Source: Meconema thalassinum
Taxonomy: Eukaryota > Arthropoda > Insecta > Orthoptera > Tettigoniidae
Direction of reading: 5' to 3'
Length of the DNA: 64,000 nt
NCBI GenBank assembly: GCA_946902985.2
Contig: OX336389.2
Span: forward strand, 795,111,307 to 795,175,306
Shown here: in pieces, positions 36,158 through 47,779 of the stretch
Layout of the letters: each line of letters starts with the position of its first letter
How positions within the stretch are numbered: the first letter of the stretch is position 1
Notes under the pieces: model-generated
The model's database searches: none
What the model was told of the DNA's origin: nothing
The model's input: the letters and a program-made list of their open reading frames with translations, nothing else
Program-made: the position numbers and the translations under genes

Positions 36158-38082
36158 CTTGCCACGGTAGGTGTGTGGTTATAGTGTCGGACTACCAACC
36201 CCAAGGATTCAGGTTCACTCCTGGCCATGGTAAGTGATTATTGAAAGGCGACAAAAATCTCGATACTCATGTCATATGTTGTTGGCATGTTAAAGAACCC
36301 ATTTCAATTCAGTAGGCCGAGTTCATAATGGCAAAATTAATCTCGGGATTTTCCGCCAACACAAAGTTCCTCATTTTGGGATATTTCCATAGTTGGTGCT
36401 GTGATATGATATTTTAATGAACATACAGGGACGTTGGGATACATAATAACCACCCACGTAATTTTAATTTTAACTTTTCATTGTAATTATTTTTGATATC
36501 AATTTATATGGAAGGAGAGGGTATTTTATTATGTTTATATTCAATTGGAGCTAAAGGAAGATTTTCGATATACGAATACTATAAATTTAGCGCGAGGGCA
36601 AATTGAGCAGAAAGCCGAGATTTTAAGTCATTTAGCGAGGCAGAGTAGATGTCGCAACTCAAGTTATTCTCGACCATAGGAACAGCGGGGCGCTTTCCCA
36701 GAATTGGAGCAGACAAGGACTGACGCCTCTGAGGCGCTTTTCCACGAACTTGTTTCATGTGAGGTCAAGCTTACTGAGGATAAGAGGAACTAGGCTTTCG
36801 ACGTACAGCATATCCTTATTTGGCTATAAGACCTGCAATTCCCAGAATCGGAGCCACGCTACCTCTGAGCAAATCAGAACGTTGACGACTACCCAATTTG
36901 ATGGAGTGGGGGACTAGGGGTCAGCATCGCAAGAAGAGATTGGCCTACGACAACGTGTGATGGGTGCTGGAGAGAGGGATATCGAGAAGTTTTAAAAGAC
37001 TCAACCCGGGGACGGAGAGTCACTCCGTTTGATTATTTTTTTTAATCAGACTCGATTATCATGTTGATGGTCAGTCTAGTCTACTTTTGAGCATCACTGA
37101 GCTCATAAACTATTACAATTGCAGTATCCTGGGAAAATATGTCGTTCACGCATATTGATGATAACAGTTGTGTCTTTGGCTGTTGTCATAAATGGGATTC
37201 TTGAAGCAAGTACTTCATCTCACGCAACACTATAAATTTACATATCAAGAATTTTCAAGAAGATGATGGCGCTCTCGTACAGAACACAACAGATTTGCTC
37301 GAGGTTGAGCACTAATCTACCATGAAGTCAACACTGGTGAGCGTAGATGACATTATGACATAACTCTCTGTTTTATCTTTCGAAATTAATCAATCTTTCT
37401 TTGGGCAAAGTAACTGTAAATTCATTTTAATTCTGCAATAAGTTAAAGTAATATGTCTCCACTTCGTCTTGATTTAGCCGCCACGTTAATAGTAAAGTCT
37501 ACGTCTTCCAATAGCATGTGTTTTAAAGGTGATATTTTTATTATAATTAAATTCAATTTCATTAAATTCAGTTTCCGTGTTAAATCCTTGTAGATAGAAT
37601 TAGCTATAATACCGAACCTGTCCTCTCTTAGTATATATCATTTGGTTAGAAGCTGGATGTTTCCCCACGAGCTGAGTTAAAGGGAGTCTATATAGCTGAG
37701 CTAAATAATGGTAAGTCTGATTATAGGTATATTTCGATATCCTAATGGTAATTGGACACGATGGCGCCCACCAGGTATAAATGTCTATAGTGGTTTCACC
37801 ACAGTACTTCAGGTGAATGACCATTACTTATAGTTGTCCAAATGTGGAACTTGTTGTGGTGCAGATTAACTCCCATCAGGAAATAATAACCATCACAATT
37901 TTTCCACTAGAAAGCGGTATAGCGCCAAGGAGCTTAGATAGGCTATCTAACCTTCTTGACATTCATAGCGCTCCAAGGAGCATTAAATTCGTCACGCAAG
38001 CTGCCCTCTGGGTGTCAATTAACAAAGCTTGCACTCGGCACCCGAGGCCACACGATATTATTATCATTATTATTATTATTAT
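36158..38082 (+). mobile_element. SINE with (ATT)n tail, itself split by a ~1.5-kb insertion
   Basis: The head at 36158-36380 (cttgccacggtaggtgtgtg ... cgccaacacaaagttcctca) and the tail at ~37903-38082 (aagcggtatagcgccaagga ... attattatt) together match the continuous SINE at 24547-24986. A perfect 14-bp duplication, tatagtcctttttg, bounds the whole (36144-36157, 38083-38096), proving the two halves were one insertion. Confidence 0.8.
36385..37900. mobile_element. ~1.5-kb insertion of unknown type inside the SINE
   Basis: Inserted between the body and tail of the SINE. Boundary sequences are catttt... on the left and ...caattttt on the right. Related phrases 'cataataaccacccacg' near the left end and 'aataataaccatcac' at the right end may be part of terminal repeats. 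No coding domain recognised. Confidence 0.5.
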
Positions 38083-38584
38083 TATAGTCCTTTTTGATTT
38101 TCTTGCAATACCACTTTTTGCATAGTCTGTGTTGGCTTTGATAGTGTTGAGGGTTTCTTGGACATTGACAACACTGTCCTAAGATGGCTTTTTGAGGAAA
38201 TAATAAGTGCTTTTTAACAAACAATGCAATATTTTGAGCAGCAATATTGTGTTCTTGAACTTGCATTTTAGCATTTTGATGATTGTTTGTTAACAGCAAC
38301 CGTGTTTTGTTTGGAGCACTACAGTGATGAACAGTCACACCTAAAACCTGACCACTTTTACTTTTCAGATTTTCTCGACATTTTTTAGCTCTCTTTTGAG
38401 CAACGCCAGACTTTTATTCCATTTACATTCTGTCGATTATAGTTATAAGAGTAGCCTTGAGAGTGCACGTTTTTTACCTTTGTTGGTTGTAGTAAGTTCC
38501 ACAGTAGTAACTGTCCTGTCAGTATGATTTGCACACTGCAAAGGTTACAACTGTTCTGGTGATAAAGTGACTTACCATAAGCTT

Positions 38585-39240
38585 TTATGTTGGCTTATGT
38601 TTTGTCTTATTATGTTGGCTTATATATATATATTGGCTTATATATTGGCTTATGTATTGGCTTATATATTGGTTTATGTGTGTTGGTTTATGCATTGGCT
38701 TACATATTGGCTCATCTGTTGGCTTATACATTGGCTTACATGAGTTGGCTTATGTATTGGCTTATGTGTGTTGGCTTATTTATTGGCTTACATGTGTTGG
38801 CTTATGCATTGGCCTATGTATTGGCTTATGTATTGGCTTATGTATTGGCTTATGTGTGTTGGCTTATGTGTGTTGGCTTATGTGTGTTGGCTTATGTATT
38901 GACTTATATATTGGCTTATGTATTTTGGCTTATGTGTGTTGGTTTATATATTGGCTTATGTGTGTTGGCTTATGTATTGACTTATATATTGGCTTATGTA
39001 TGTTGGATTATATATGGGCTTATGTATTGGCTTATATATTGGCTTATGTGTGTTGGCTTATTTATTGGCTTATATATTGGCTTATGTGTGTTTGTTCATG
39101 TATTGGCTTATATGTGTTGGCTTATGCATTGGCTGATGTGTGTTGGCTTATGTATTGGCTTATGTATTGTCTTATATATTGGCTTATTTGTATTGACTTA
39201 TTTATTGACTTATGTACTGGCTTATTCGTTGGCTTATTTG
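38585..39240 (+). repeat. 12-bp minisatellite (ttggcttatgta)n
   Basis: About 50 tandem units of ttggcttat plus gta/ata/gtgtg spacers. Long open frames on this strand (Leu/Tyr/Trp/Gly-rich) exist in two frames only because the unit lacks stops, and are not genes. Confidence 0.95.
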
Positions 39241-40438
39241 ACGATTTTTTCTTTTTGTCAATGCATTTAGTGACTTATTCTCTTGGTCTTGGAAAGTATT
39301 TCAGTCCTTATCATGGCAGCATATTGCTTACCGCCATGTTTGTAAGCAGCAACAACAACACACTAAGATTCTAAAAATTTTAGTGTACTTAAAGGTTAAT
39401 GATTGAATCCCCCAACTCTTACTCTTACCTCTATCAAACGCCTAGTAAAAAACTTTATATATTTTAATTTTTACAAACATTTATTTGGAAAGTAGGGCAC
39501 ATGTTTAAACTAAAAATCATATAAAGTCGTATGTTAACTTTTAAACTCTCAGTCGAAAAATATTGTATTTTTCCAATTTTTTCCACGTGTTCACGTTTAC
39601 ACCAAGTACAAGACATATTTTCTAGCACAGGATTGATCGCTAGCATTTCACTCACACGCTAACATTTAACTCTGAGGGAACATGGGAAAAATTAGAGGAA
39701 TATAGTGTTATTTCACACTTTATCAAATTTCCTTTAAAAGTGATGTACAAATTCAGCAACATTTTCTGAAATGTTGATAGAATCATTCAACATGTTGTAA
39801 AAAGTCCCAGGATTTAGGTAAAGGGTTACAAGGTGTGTTTTCAAGATTATAGATGGTCGCATTAGCACATGCGAGAAGTATAAAAGGGTTAGGTTCAAAT
39901 GCTAGGTCTTTGAAATAGATGATGGGGATGCCCATTACAACGGACGAGTGCCTCGAGACGCTGTGAACAAGACTTGGGTAGCCGAGAGGTGAGTGTAACG
40001 ACCCTGAGGAACCATGAATTCTATCCATTAGGGGTGATAAAATCGTTAAATTTACTCATCAGGGATTAATGCTTGGTATATTTCTGGGTTGTCACGTGAC
40101 GTGTTCTACAAGTTTAGACTTGCCTTGAGACTGGATATGACGTCAGAGATGGATGGGGGTGGGAGGCTGGCAGAAAAGAATAATGTCCTTGTTTGATAAC
40201 AATAATGTTCAGCCCGCGACACCCTCTACTTAGGCGCCAGACCCTTGATCTCGTAAGATCTGCCAAACTTGTTAAGTTGCACTTTTTAAGTCCAATACCT
40301 GCAGGTAAAGCCTGTTCTTGTCACGGGTTCAAAAGCTTCACTCGCCGCACAGATATATAAGTATCCAATATAGTAAGATAAGGTAAAGTAACCAACTAAT
40401 GAGTCGTAAGAGCCACATAGCAATACAAGAGTAAACAG
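39241..40438. other. no gene recognised
   Basis: AT-rich, unassigned sequence. No credible frame, tRNA or repeat family identified. Confidence 0.4.
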
Positions 40439-40452
40439 GACACTTTATAGTT

Positions 40453-40780
40453 GAAAATCCACAGCCTGCTTCCAGTCTCCGACCGGGTCAGGAAATGGAA
40501 TGAATGAAGCCCCCATCTAGCGGCGAGGATATGAACTGTGCCGGCTGCCGAGGCCTGACGCACTCCCCTGGGGCAATGATTAAATGAATGACAGATGAAA
40601 TGAAATGATAGTGGAGAGTGTTGCTGGAATGAAATTTTGACAGGGAAAACCGGAGTACCCGGAGAAAAACCTGTCTGCCTCCGTTTTGTCCAGGACAGAT
40701 CTCACATAGAGTGACCGGGATTTGAACCACGGACCCAGCGGTGAGAGGCCGGCGTGCTGCCGCCTAAGCCACGGAGGCTT
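40453..40780 (-). mobile_element. tRNA-derived SINE, full length, minus strand
   Basis: Reverse complement of the family at 28571-28906 (gaaaatccacagcctgcttc ... gcctaagccacggaggctt). Flanked by a perfect 14-bp duplication, gacactttatagtt, at 40439-40452 and 40781-40794, so it is fairly recent. Confidence 0.9.
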
Positions 40781-40794
40781 GACACTTTATAGTT

Positions 40795-41190
40795 AATTAT
40801 TTTAAAGGTTTGGGACATTATGGTCGCCAGTCCCGTGTAGTTGGGTGTGTGTTGAATTTGTCTGATAACCCGCATTATATATATGGTGACAATAGTAATG
40901 TATGTAACTGTATTAGGGTCAGGGATAAAGTAGGTGCCCCGGGACTTCAAGTAAGATACTATCATGGCATTTGCCTGGAGGGAGTGTGGAATAAACCAGC
41001 AAACACGCATGGCTACGCCGCAGGGTTAAAGCCAGGACAAATAAGGTCCAAGCACCCAACAAGCAACACTTCATATACCGTCCTCACTCTCTGCATTACT
41101 TTAGTCGTCTTCGCCTGTACGATAAACAGTCGTACCGCCGAACAATCCAGGCATCGGGTTTGAGTTCGTAAACGCACACTCTGCTCTACT
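40795..41190. other. partial repeat, no gene recognised
   Basis: Near 40830-40870 'tcccgtgtagttgggtgtgt' and 'ttgaatttgtctgataaccc' resemble the reverse of the ABCD tail. The remainder is unassigned. Confidence 0.4.
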
Positions 41191-43342
41191 CCAAAATACA
41201 GTCTGTTTCTCTCTTGAAATTCAAATGTCGTGATAACCAATCAATGGCACACACTTGTCCTGGCTGAAACCATGTGATCCATCAGGACGAATAATATCTG
41301 GACACATAAACAATACCTCCCTGATTCATGTAAATGCTCCATCAGGGACTAAAAAACGTGTGGAATGGATTTATTTTCCAACAGAGTAATTCTGCCTCAT
41401 TTGCACGATGTTAAAGAAAGACTTATTCCTGCAGGAGATTTCAATTGTATTCAACTCGAGAGGATTCCTCTAGTCCATACCAAGGTGTCTACCCAGCTCT
41501 CAAAACCCTAATTACTTCTTTACACCTCATTGATGCTGTGGATAGTTTAAGGGTACCCCTACCACATTACACCGGTATAAGTCACAAATCCTCATCAGGA
41601 ATTGACCTATCTACTTTTCACAAGCACTTGCCCATACCAGACGATATGAAGTGACACCTGCTAGTTTCACTAAACTTCACGCAGTCATATATACAATTTA
41701 TTACCCCCATCCCGTTTTTCGCATAGGAAGAGGTTATTGGAAATTGAATTGCTCGCTATTACTTGAGGAGGAATGCCAAGACATTTTCAGACAACACTGC
41801 AATCGATGGGACCAACAAAGATATAACTTTCGCGACTGTGCAGACTGGTGGGATATTTTACTTAAACCAGGAATCCGCCACGTCTTGAAGAACATATCCT
41901 GCTATAGAGGTCGGGAACGACGGGATACAGTTGAATTATATTATCGAGTTCTGCGCCAGCTACATCAAAGATATGATTATGGGAGCGTTTCTATGATCAG
42001 ATTGGGGATGTTAAAACCAAGCTCCTGTCCATACAGCAACGAACGCTCGCTCATATAAACGTCGCTTTAAAAGATCGTACAGTGCTCCCGGACGAAATTG
42101 TAAGTGTATACCATTTCGCAAAAGGACAACGTGAGCAGAAACGTAAATTTATCCACCGACTCAGCACCAGTACTGGAAGTTTCGTCACCTCCCCATAAGT
42201 TACAGTATACGTAGGTAAATATCATTATTTTATCAACGGTTCTATGCTAAGACTCCAATTGATCCACAACAAGTGACCCTGTTGCTTTCATCCTGCAATA
42301 CTCAGCTTCCTCCGGACAACAAAATTCTGCTCATAGCGGATATTAAGGATAAAAAGATTCACTCTATGGTTAAACACCTCTCAAATAATCGCTCACCTAG
42401 TTTTGACAGTCTGCCATATGAACTTCATAAACACTTCTGTCCTATCTTTGGCATCTGGAGCACATTCGAACCCAAAGAAAACTGTCTTGCTTCAGCTCAA
42501 TACTAACTCAGTGATCACCCAGCAGCCCTGATTCCGAATAGTTAATGAGGCAAACATTATTGACATTTCCCGGAAGCAATTGGTTTCGGACACAGTGCAA
42601 TCAAACTGGAGTAATATCATTGCCAAAGTTAGGGGAGTGTTGATTCAATTTGGCCAAAGAAACCTAAATATAGTGCAAAGGGTCATTGGTCCTCAACGTG
42701 TATGCTTTCTCTAAAATATGGTATATCGCACAACTTTTACCACTTCACAAAATGTTTGAGAGCCAAATGACAAAATACACAGGTTGTTTTATATGGCAAG
42801 GATTTTTATTTCGAGTACAAAGAGAACAGTTGTATCTCTCATCCCCGCAAGGTGGACTAGGGCTAACAGTACATGGACTGAAATGCCCTGCACTCCTCTA
42901 CAAGAATGATATCCACAGCCTTTCACAACATATCACTTTAAGAATGCGCTATACACAGATGTTCGAAACACAGCCCGTGGTTGTGACAGAGCTTTCCCGA
43001 AGATATTTAGAGACCATGAACAGCACCTTCTTCACAACGTGCACGCGCGTTGCCTCCACATGGCTGGGGTGTAAGTGACATGTATGTTAACTACTAAATG
43101 TGCCCACGGGTGACCTTGATGATAGGTAGTTGATTCGATTGTCGGTGACCACCTTCCCTAAAATTAAACAGACTGCCATTGTGTGGATAATTGGCCAGTA
43201 TGTAAACTTTGTGATGGACAATGATGAACATTTCTCTCTACTGGATCTCATGTACCATCTGCAGAATGAGCGATGGAAGCGTAGTGAGAGTGGACAATTG
43301 TACGACAAATACGGACACTATTTGGATTCTCTTGTGATGTAA
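41191..43342 (+). pseudogene. L1-like non-LTR retrotransposon relic
   Basis: Pieces in order. First, an AP-endonuclease domain with 'AGDFNC' at ~41431-41448 and later 'HYTG...SSGIDL' near 41565-41610. Second, a linker with 'RGYWKLNCSLLLEEE' near 41725-41770. Third, the start of the RT ('LSNNRSPSFDSLPYELHKHF', ~42385-42440). Fourth, after a deletion of the RT palm, a C-terminal block ('RNLNIVQR', 'WYIAQLLPLH', 'SSPQGGLGL', 'WIIGQYVNF'). Multiple frameshifts and stops. Domain order and the long C-terminal block resemble the L1/Tx1 group. The clade is inferred from pattern only. Confidence 0.7.
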
Positions 43343-43397
43343 TTGTAATTCTCTTAAATTCTCTTAAAATTCTGTAGAGAGCTAATAATAATAAGAA

Positions 43398-43525
43398 AGT
43401 AGCCGTGGAGCAATGGTCGAATTACGTAGAAGGTGGTGGACCTGTGTTCGGGAGGTGGGTGCGAATCCCACCATCGCTAAAGATTTTATGCACATTTTAA
43501 GCCATGGGGATCAAATAAAATACGA
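43398..43525 (+). mobile_element. tRNA-derived SINE head
   Basis: agccgtggagcaatggtcga (A-box-like) and ggtgggtgcgaatcccacca (B box), followed by 'ttaagccatggggatcaaat'. An inverted copy is at 44395-44515, about 1 kb away. Confidence 0.65.
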
Positions 43526-43539
43526 TGATGATAATTGTC

Positions 43540-44330
43540 TTTTCAGGGGCCTATAATCTAGGTTATCAGCCCCTAATGGTTTAGGTGTTCATGATAAATG
43601 AAAATGAACCTACAATTAAATCTAACTTCAAACTTACAACGAAAACTAATGACTTACATACTAGAAGAAGAAAAGGAAAACAAAAGAAGAGTAAGTGAAA
43701 TAATAAAGGGAAAATAAATGCCCCAACCCTCAAAGAATGACGACTGAGGATCTTAAAAAGAAGGAGAGCCATAAAAGGCAGAGAGCAAAGGGAAAGAGGA
43801 GAGGGACCACCTTAAAAGCAATGGAAAAAGGGGAAAAACCGGACACAGCTCAGGAATCCCTAGGGATCGCCAACTCCCGAACTCACCAGCTGTGAGCCCT
43901 TGAGGGTGTTGCACCATCCAAGGTGTACCAGAACTCGTGGGACTACACACACCCTACCTCATTGAGGGCTTTGAGTAGAAGGCAGGTATTACCTGAAAGA
44001 AAAACAAGAGGTCTGACCCCTCAAAAAATGAGGGATCAGGAGAAATGAGGGAAGGGCCGATAATGGTGGGAAAGGAAGAGAATCCCTAGGCCACAGACAT
44101 CCTAATACCATCGGGGTGGGAAGGGAACAAGAGATGACCAGGAGAGGTCAACAGGAAAGAAGACAGAGAGGAGTCCGGCACAAGTAAGTGGAGGCAATGC
44201 CGGACTCTGCCGAGGTCTCGTGGTCGCCAACCCACGTGCCACTAGAAGTGAGCCCCTGGGGATCAAATACAAGAATATGGCGAGGAAATGACCAGCGATT
44301 CCAGGTTGCACACTGTGTCAAGCCAGTATA
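43540..44330. repeat. interspersed repeat Y, copy 1
   Basis: Starts with a reversed SINE-tail motif (ggggcctataatctaggtta, 43553-43572). It shares with 51985-52620 the ordered phrases 'gagagccataaaaggcag', 'cagctcaggaatccctag', 'agcccttgagggtgt', 'acaccctacct' and 'gaacaagagatgacc'. Non-coding. Confidence 0.75.
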
Positions 44331-44394
44331 CATTGAACCCTAAATAAACACCGCATGATATTGGTCAAATATGGTAAGAATGACCTTGTATTTG

Positions 44395-44515
44395 ATCCCC
44401 AAAGCTTAAATTGTGCATACAAATATTTAGTGGTGGTTGGATTAGAACCCATGTCACAAACACTGGTCCGCTAGCTTCTATTCACTTGGACATTGCTCCA
44501 CGGGTACTTGTCCAT
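44395..44515 (-). mobile_element. tRNA-derived SINE head, inverted
   Basis: Reverse complement of 43398-43525 (tatttgatccccaaagctta ... ttggacattgctccacgggt). With 43398-43525 it brackets repeat Y as an inverted pair. Confidence 0.65.
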
Positions 44516-44584
44516 TTACCATGTCTGAAAGCGTATGAGATGTGATGCTGCTATCCGCTTCGAAGGTTAATTCACGTTCTTTTA

Positions 44585-44694
44585 AATCAGTATGCACCGT
44601 ACCAAGCGTCAATTTCGTATCCAACTGAAACCGTATAATAGGCATGTACAAAGTTCATGCCCGTATTACAGTTTGATGCATAGTATTATCACTT
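44585..44694 (+). repeat. direct repeat, copy 1 (with 44991-45098)
   Basis: ~110 bp from cagtatgcaccgtaccaagc to tgatgcatagtattatcac is repeated almost identically 407 bp downstream, where it is followed by a SINE head. Confidence 0.85.
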
Positions 44695-44990
44695 ATCGCA
44701 CTCATGTTTTTGTCAAGGACTTGCTTTCATGTCGTCATAAATCTTAAGTCGTGAAGGGCCATTTTGTCATGGCCGTATACGGGGTACTTTCGACCATGCT
44801 GTCATCTGACGATGGAAATGTGGCCAAAATCTTGAAAAATAAGGGGCAAGAGACTCTCCCGGTATACCTATATTTAGTCTTCCTACCCTTCTAGGTTTCT
44901 AGGAGTTTTAGGTATGGCTTATGCATTTGCCAGAACTTTTCAGGATTCCTGCACTCACTCGGAGATTGTGAAGAGACAACATTTTTTTTC

Positions 44991-45098
44991 TAATCAGTAT
45001 GCACCGTACCAAGCGTCAATTTCGTATCCTACTGAAACCGTATAATAGTCATGTACAAAGTTCATGCCCGTATTACAGTTTGATGCATAGTATTATCA
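44991..45098 (+). repeat. direct repeat, copy 2 (with 44585-44694)
   Basis: Only two or three differences from copy 1 were noticed, so it is a recent local duplication. The intervening ~300 bp has no gene. Confidence 0.85.
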
Positions 45099-45111
45099 TT
45101 ATTATTATTGT

Positions 45112-45192
45112 CGCCTCCATGGTGTAGTGGTCAGCGTGCTTAGGCTGCATCCCCAGAGGTCCAAGGTTCGATTCCCGGCTCTGCCAAGTAAT
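45112..45192 (+). mobile_element. tRNA-derived SINE head (truncated)
   Basis: cgcctccatggtgtagtggt (A box) and caaggttcgattcccggctc (B box), nearly identical to the head at 45379. The acceptor ends do not pair, so it is not a functional tRNA gene. The body stops after 'gccaagtaattt'. Confidence 0.75.
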
Positions 45193-45378
45193 TTGTCATA
45201 GGACATTAAAAATGACACCTATTCATGAGCCAATTACTGTATTTTGTTTTTTATTTTAAAGTAACAACATACTGTAGACTAAATAAATACAAATTATTCA
45301 CAAATATATGCAAAACGTTGATATACTGCAAAACGATTACTACTGCTATTATTATTGTAATTATTATTATGATTTATG

Positions 45379-45840
45379 TCGCCTCCATGGTGTAGTGGTC
45401 AGCGTGTTTAGGCTGCATCCCCGGAGGTCCAAGGTTCGATTCCCGGCTCTGCCAAGTAATTTTAAAAGTGGTATGAGGACTGGAACGGGGTCTACTCAGG
45501 AGATTCGATTCCCACCAAAGCCATCCTCGAAGTGGATTTTCGAGGTTTTCCCCCTCGTCTCCGGGCAAATACCGGGATTGTAACTACCGTAAGGCCACGG
45601 CCGCCTCCTTCTGTCTTCCTTTCCCTCCCTCCCAATCTTCCCCTCCCTTTCCATCCCTCATGAAGCCCATGTTCGCTTTGCAGGTGAGGCGGCCTGGACG
45701 AGGTGCTGGTCCCACCTCCCCAGTTGTAACCCACCACCAGGTGTTTCAAGCTCCAGGACACAGCCCTGGCAGTGGTAATGGTGGGATCCCTCGCTGAGTC
45801 CGACGGAAAAGCCAACCTGGAGGGTAAACCAACGAAATAA
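45379..45840 (+). mobile_element. tRNA-derived SINE, long form
   Basis: The same head as 45112 is followed by a body containing 'gaacggggtctactcagg', 'tcctcgaagtggattttcg', 'cgggcaaataccgggatt', 'aaggccacggccgcctcctt' and a C/T-rich region, ending 'ggagggtaaaccaacgaaat'. Resembles the body of the fragment at 11640-11925. Confidence 0.75.
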
Positions 45841-46096
45841 TAAATACATTATGATTATTTTTATTATTACGTTAATAATAATATTAACAAATTTAATACT
45901 ATTCCTCGGTGGATCAGAGGTAGAATGTCCGCTTCATGATCCAAATAACATGTGGAATTCGTATTTTGAAAGGTGGCATAAACCACGGCACTCCTAGGCG
46001 TACGATGTCGGCTCGGATCGTATCACATTTGATAAATACGACTAAATTTATTACGGCATATCTCAGCTACAGATCGCCCAATGCATCTCGGATTTA

Positions 46097-46158
<62 letters not shown>

Positions 46159-46494
46159 AAATTTAACCAGCGATCACTCGTGCATCGGTAAGTATCGCGA
46201 TCACTCGTGGTGTGAGGTGGAAACTGACATCTGTATTACTTTTATAAATCTTTCATTTGCCATGTTTTGTATTACCTTTGTTGTTATTATGGGGTTTGAA
46301 GCCATATTTCAGTGTTGCATTAGTGAAAGAAAGTTTGGTGCTTTTCAGTCGGTCAACACATTTTGTTATATTGTAACTTGTTTATTATATACTGTTAACT
46401 ACAACATTTTTAATTAAATACGATATAGAGTGGAACTTAATATTTTGTTTCTAATAAAACAGCATCATCTAAATAAAGTTCCCAGTCTATAAAA
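45841..46494. repeat. spacer with (ATG)n microsatellite
   Basis: About 20 atg/gat units at 46097-46158. The Met-rich frame across it (46097-46417) is a microsatellite artefact. Upstream and downstream sequence is AT-rich without recognised features. Confidence 0.6.
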
Positions 46495-47035
46495 TGTAAC
46501 TTACAGGCCACTCATCACTAATAAAAATAATATTAACTCTCTGCTCTCAAAAATTACCATCAATAAATAAATTATTCTGGGTTCGTGGAGGTTAAGCACC
46601 TCTACGATTATACTAGCAGCAATAAACATTCACACCCGATTGCACTAGTGACAGCTTAATTAAATAACAACTGATATCTGGTAAAAATAAGCTATATTCT
46701 GATAGAGACACATATAAACACTTTGCAAGATCCTCGCCCAATACAGACTGACTATTGGTTCGCTATCATATTAGCATGGCTACACATAATGACACACTTA
46801 TGGACGCTCGGTGAGACGTGAAGATATATGGTACTCAGTCGTCATGATCTCTGGTAGCTGATGTTTCCTACTAACTCTGGAATTAATTTTCCTATAGAGT
46901 CAGTCCTACTTTTACACGTTGAATGATTACTACAATTTCCCACCCATTTTGACTTAAATTACTGATTACTTGTTTGGTTGGCTCACTGTAGCCTGCATTT
47001 GATAATCGCACGCATAAGGCATAATTACGTGGAAA
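46495..47035 (-). repeat. Gypsy LTR fragment (solo, reverse orientation)
   Basis: Reverse complement of about 3210-3744 of the 5' LTR: 'gctacagtgagcca', 'catcagctaccag', 'gtgtagccatgctaatatga' and the TACA terminus all match. It carries only the 3' ~540 bp of the LTR and is truncated at 47035, next to a repeat X copy. Confidence 0.8.
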
Positions 47036-47400
47036 CTTATACTATGTTTTCCTTCCTTTGTGAATAGCTGATATATTTGTACTGTACCCGGAATTCACGT
47101 AACCACCCCATATTATCCGAGTATGGGAAGGATCGCAAGGTACGCTGATACCCAGCTAGATAAACCAACAATTCCCTGCTAGATGGTTAGTTAGGAACCT
47201 CTCGATACAAAGATATTTATAAGAATAGGATAGAACTACTACCTAGTTACATACAAATCCCACAAGAAAGTATTGGAGGACGAGATTCTCGCAATCTCGA
47301 GGGTGAACGGTTTAAAAGGGGACGCCAGTATCTAACTAGTAGTACTACCGCAGCTGATTATTAAATGAAGAGTCGCCGAGTTCTATAAAAAGGAACAGGG
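47036..47400 (+). repeat. repeat X, uninterrupted copy
   Basis: Contains tttgtgaatagctgatatat, then the junction ttgtactgtacccggaattc, then 'cgctgatacccagctagata' through 'ttctataaaaaggaacag'. It is the empty site for the Tc1/mariner insertion at 10627-14795. Confidence 0.75.
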
Positions 47401-47779
47401 AAAATGAGAAGGTTTCTGGACGTCAGAATATTTTTATTTCAGTATATCTTGATGAGTATCTCAGAATATTGTATTTCTGAATGTTTAAATAATTACTCCG
47501 TAGTTATTTCGTAATGATAAAGTTTATTTTGATAAGCAACGCGTTGTTGACTTTAAAGTAAATATGAACGAACTGATAGTTCATTTTCAGAGCAGAGCTC
47601 TTGATTTCGCTAAACTAGCGAGATACGAGAAAGGAATGCAAAGAATGTAATTAGAATGCATCGATATGGATCGTAACAGGTGTAAGTTGCGAATTTATAT
47701 TCATGATTAGTAGTGGGATGATGACAGAGCTGTCTCACTTAGCAAGTTGTGAGCCCCTGCGACCTTGGAATGGAAGGAG
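47401..47779. other. no gene recognised
   Basis: Spacer before the 141-bp satellite. Confidence 0.4.

Larger units (their letters stand above)
35850..38470 (-). pseudogene. FLYWCH-locus relic, split by a SINE
   Basis: Minus-strand similarity to the FLYWCH ORF of the palindrome arms in two blocks. At 35850-36143 are 'ttaaacacaacgcttgttgt' and the tca/atc-rich block corresponding to the Asp/Asn-rich region. At 38097-38470 are 'ggctttgatagtgttgaggg', 'cttgaacttgcattttagc', and 'gagcaacgccagac' with a diverged Cys-rich segment. The blocks are separated by a SINE with 14-bp duplications (36144-36157, 38083-38096). The frame is destroyed and parts are missing. It follows the tRNA-Leu relic, as in the arms. 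Confidence 0.65.

Noticed and set aside
38587..39374. Two overlapping ORFs of 227 and 240 codons (Trp/Leu/Gly/Tyr-rich, membrane-like)
   Set aside because: They are translations of a stop-free 12-bp minisatellite in two frames. Composition follows the DNA repeat, with no start context or domain.
45112..45192. Possible tRNA gene (strong A and B boxes)
   Set aside because: Acceptor ends do not pair. Identical head recurs 267 bp downstream as part of a longer SINE.
46097..46417. Poly-Met ORF
   Set aside because: (ATG)n microsatellite running into AT-rich spacer.
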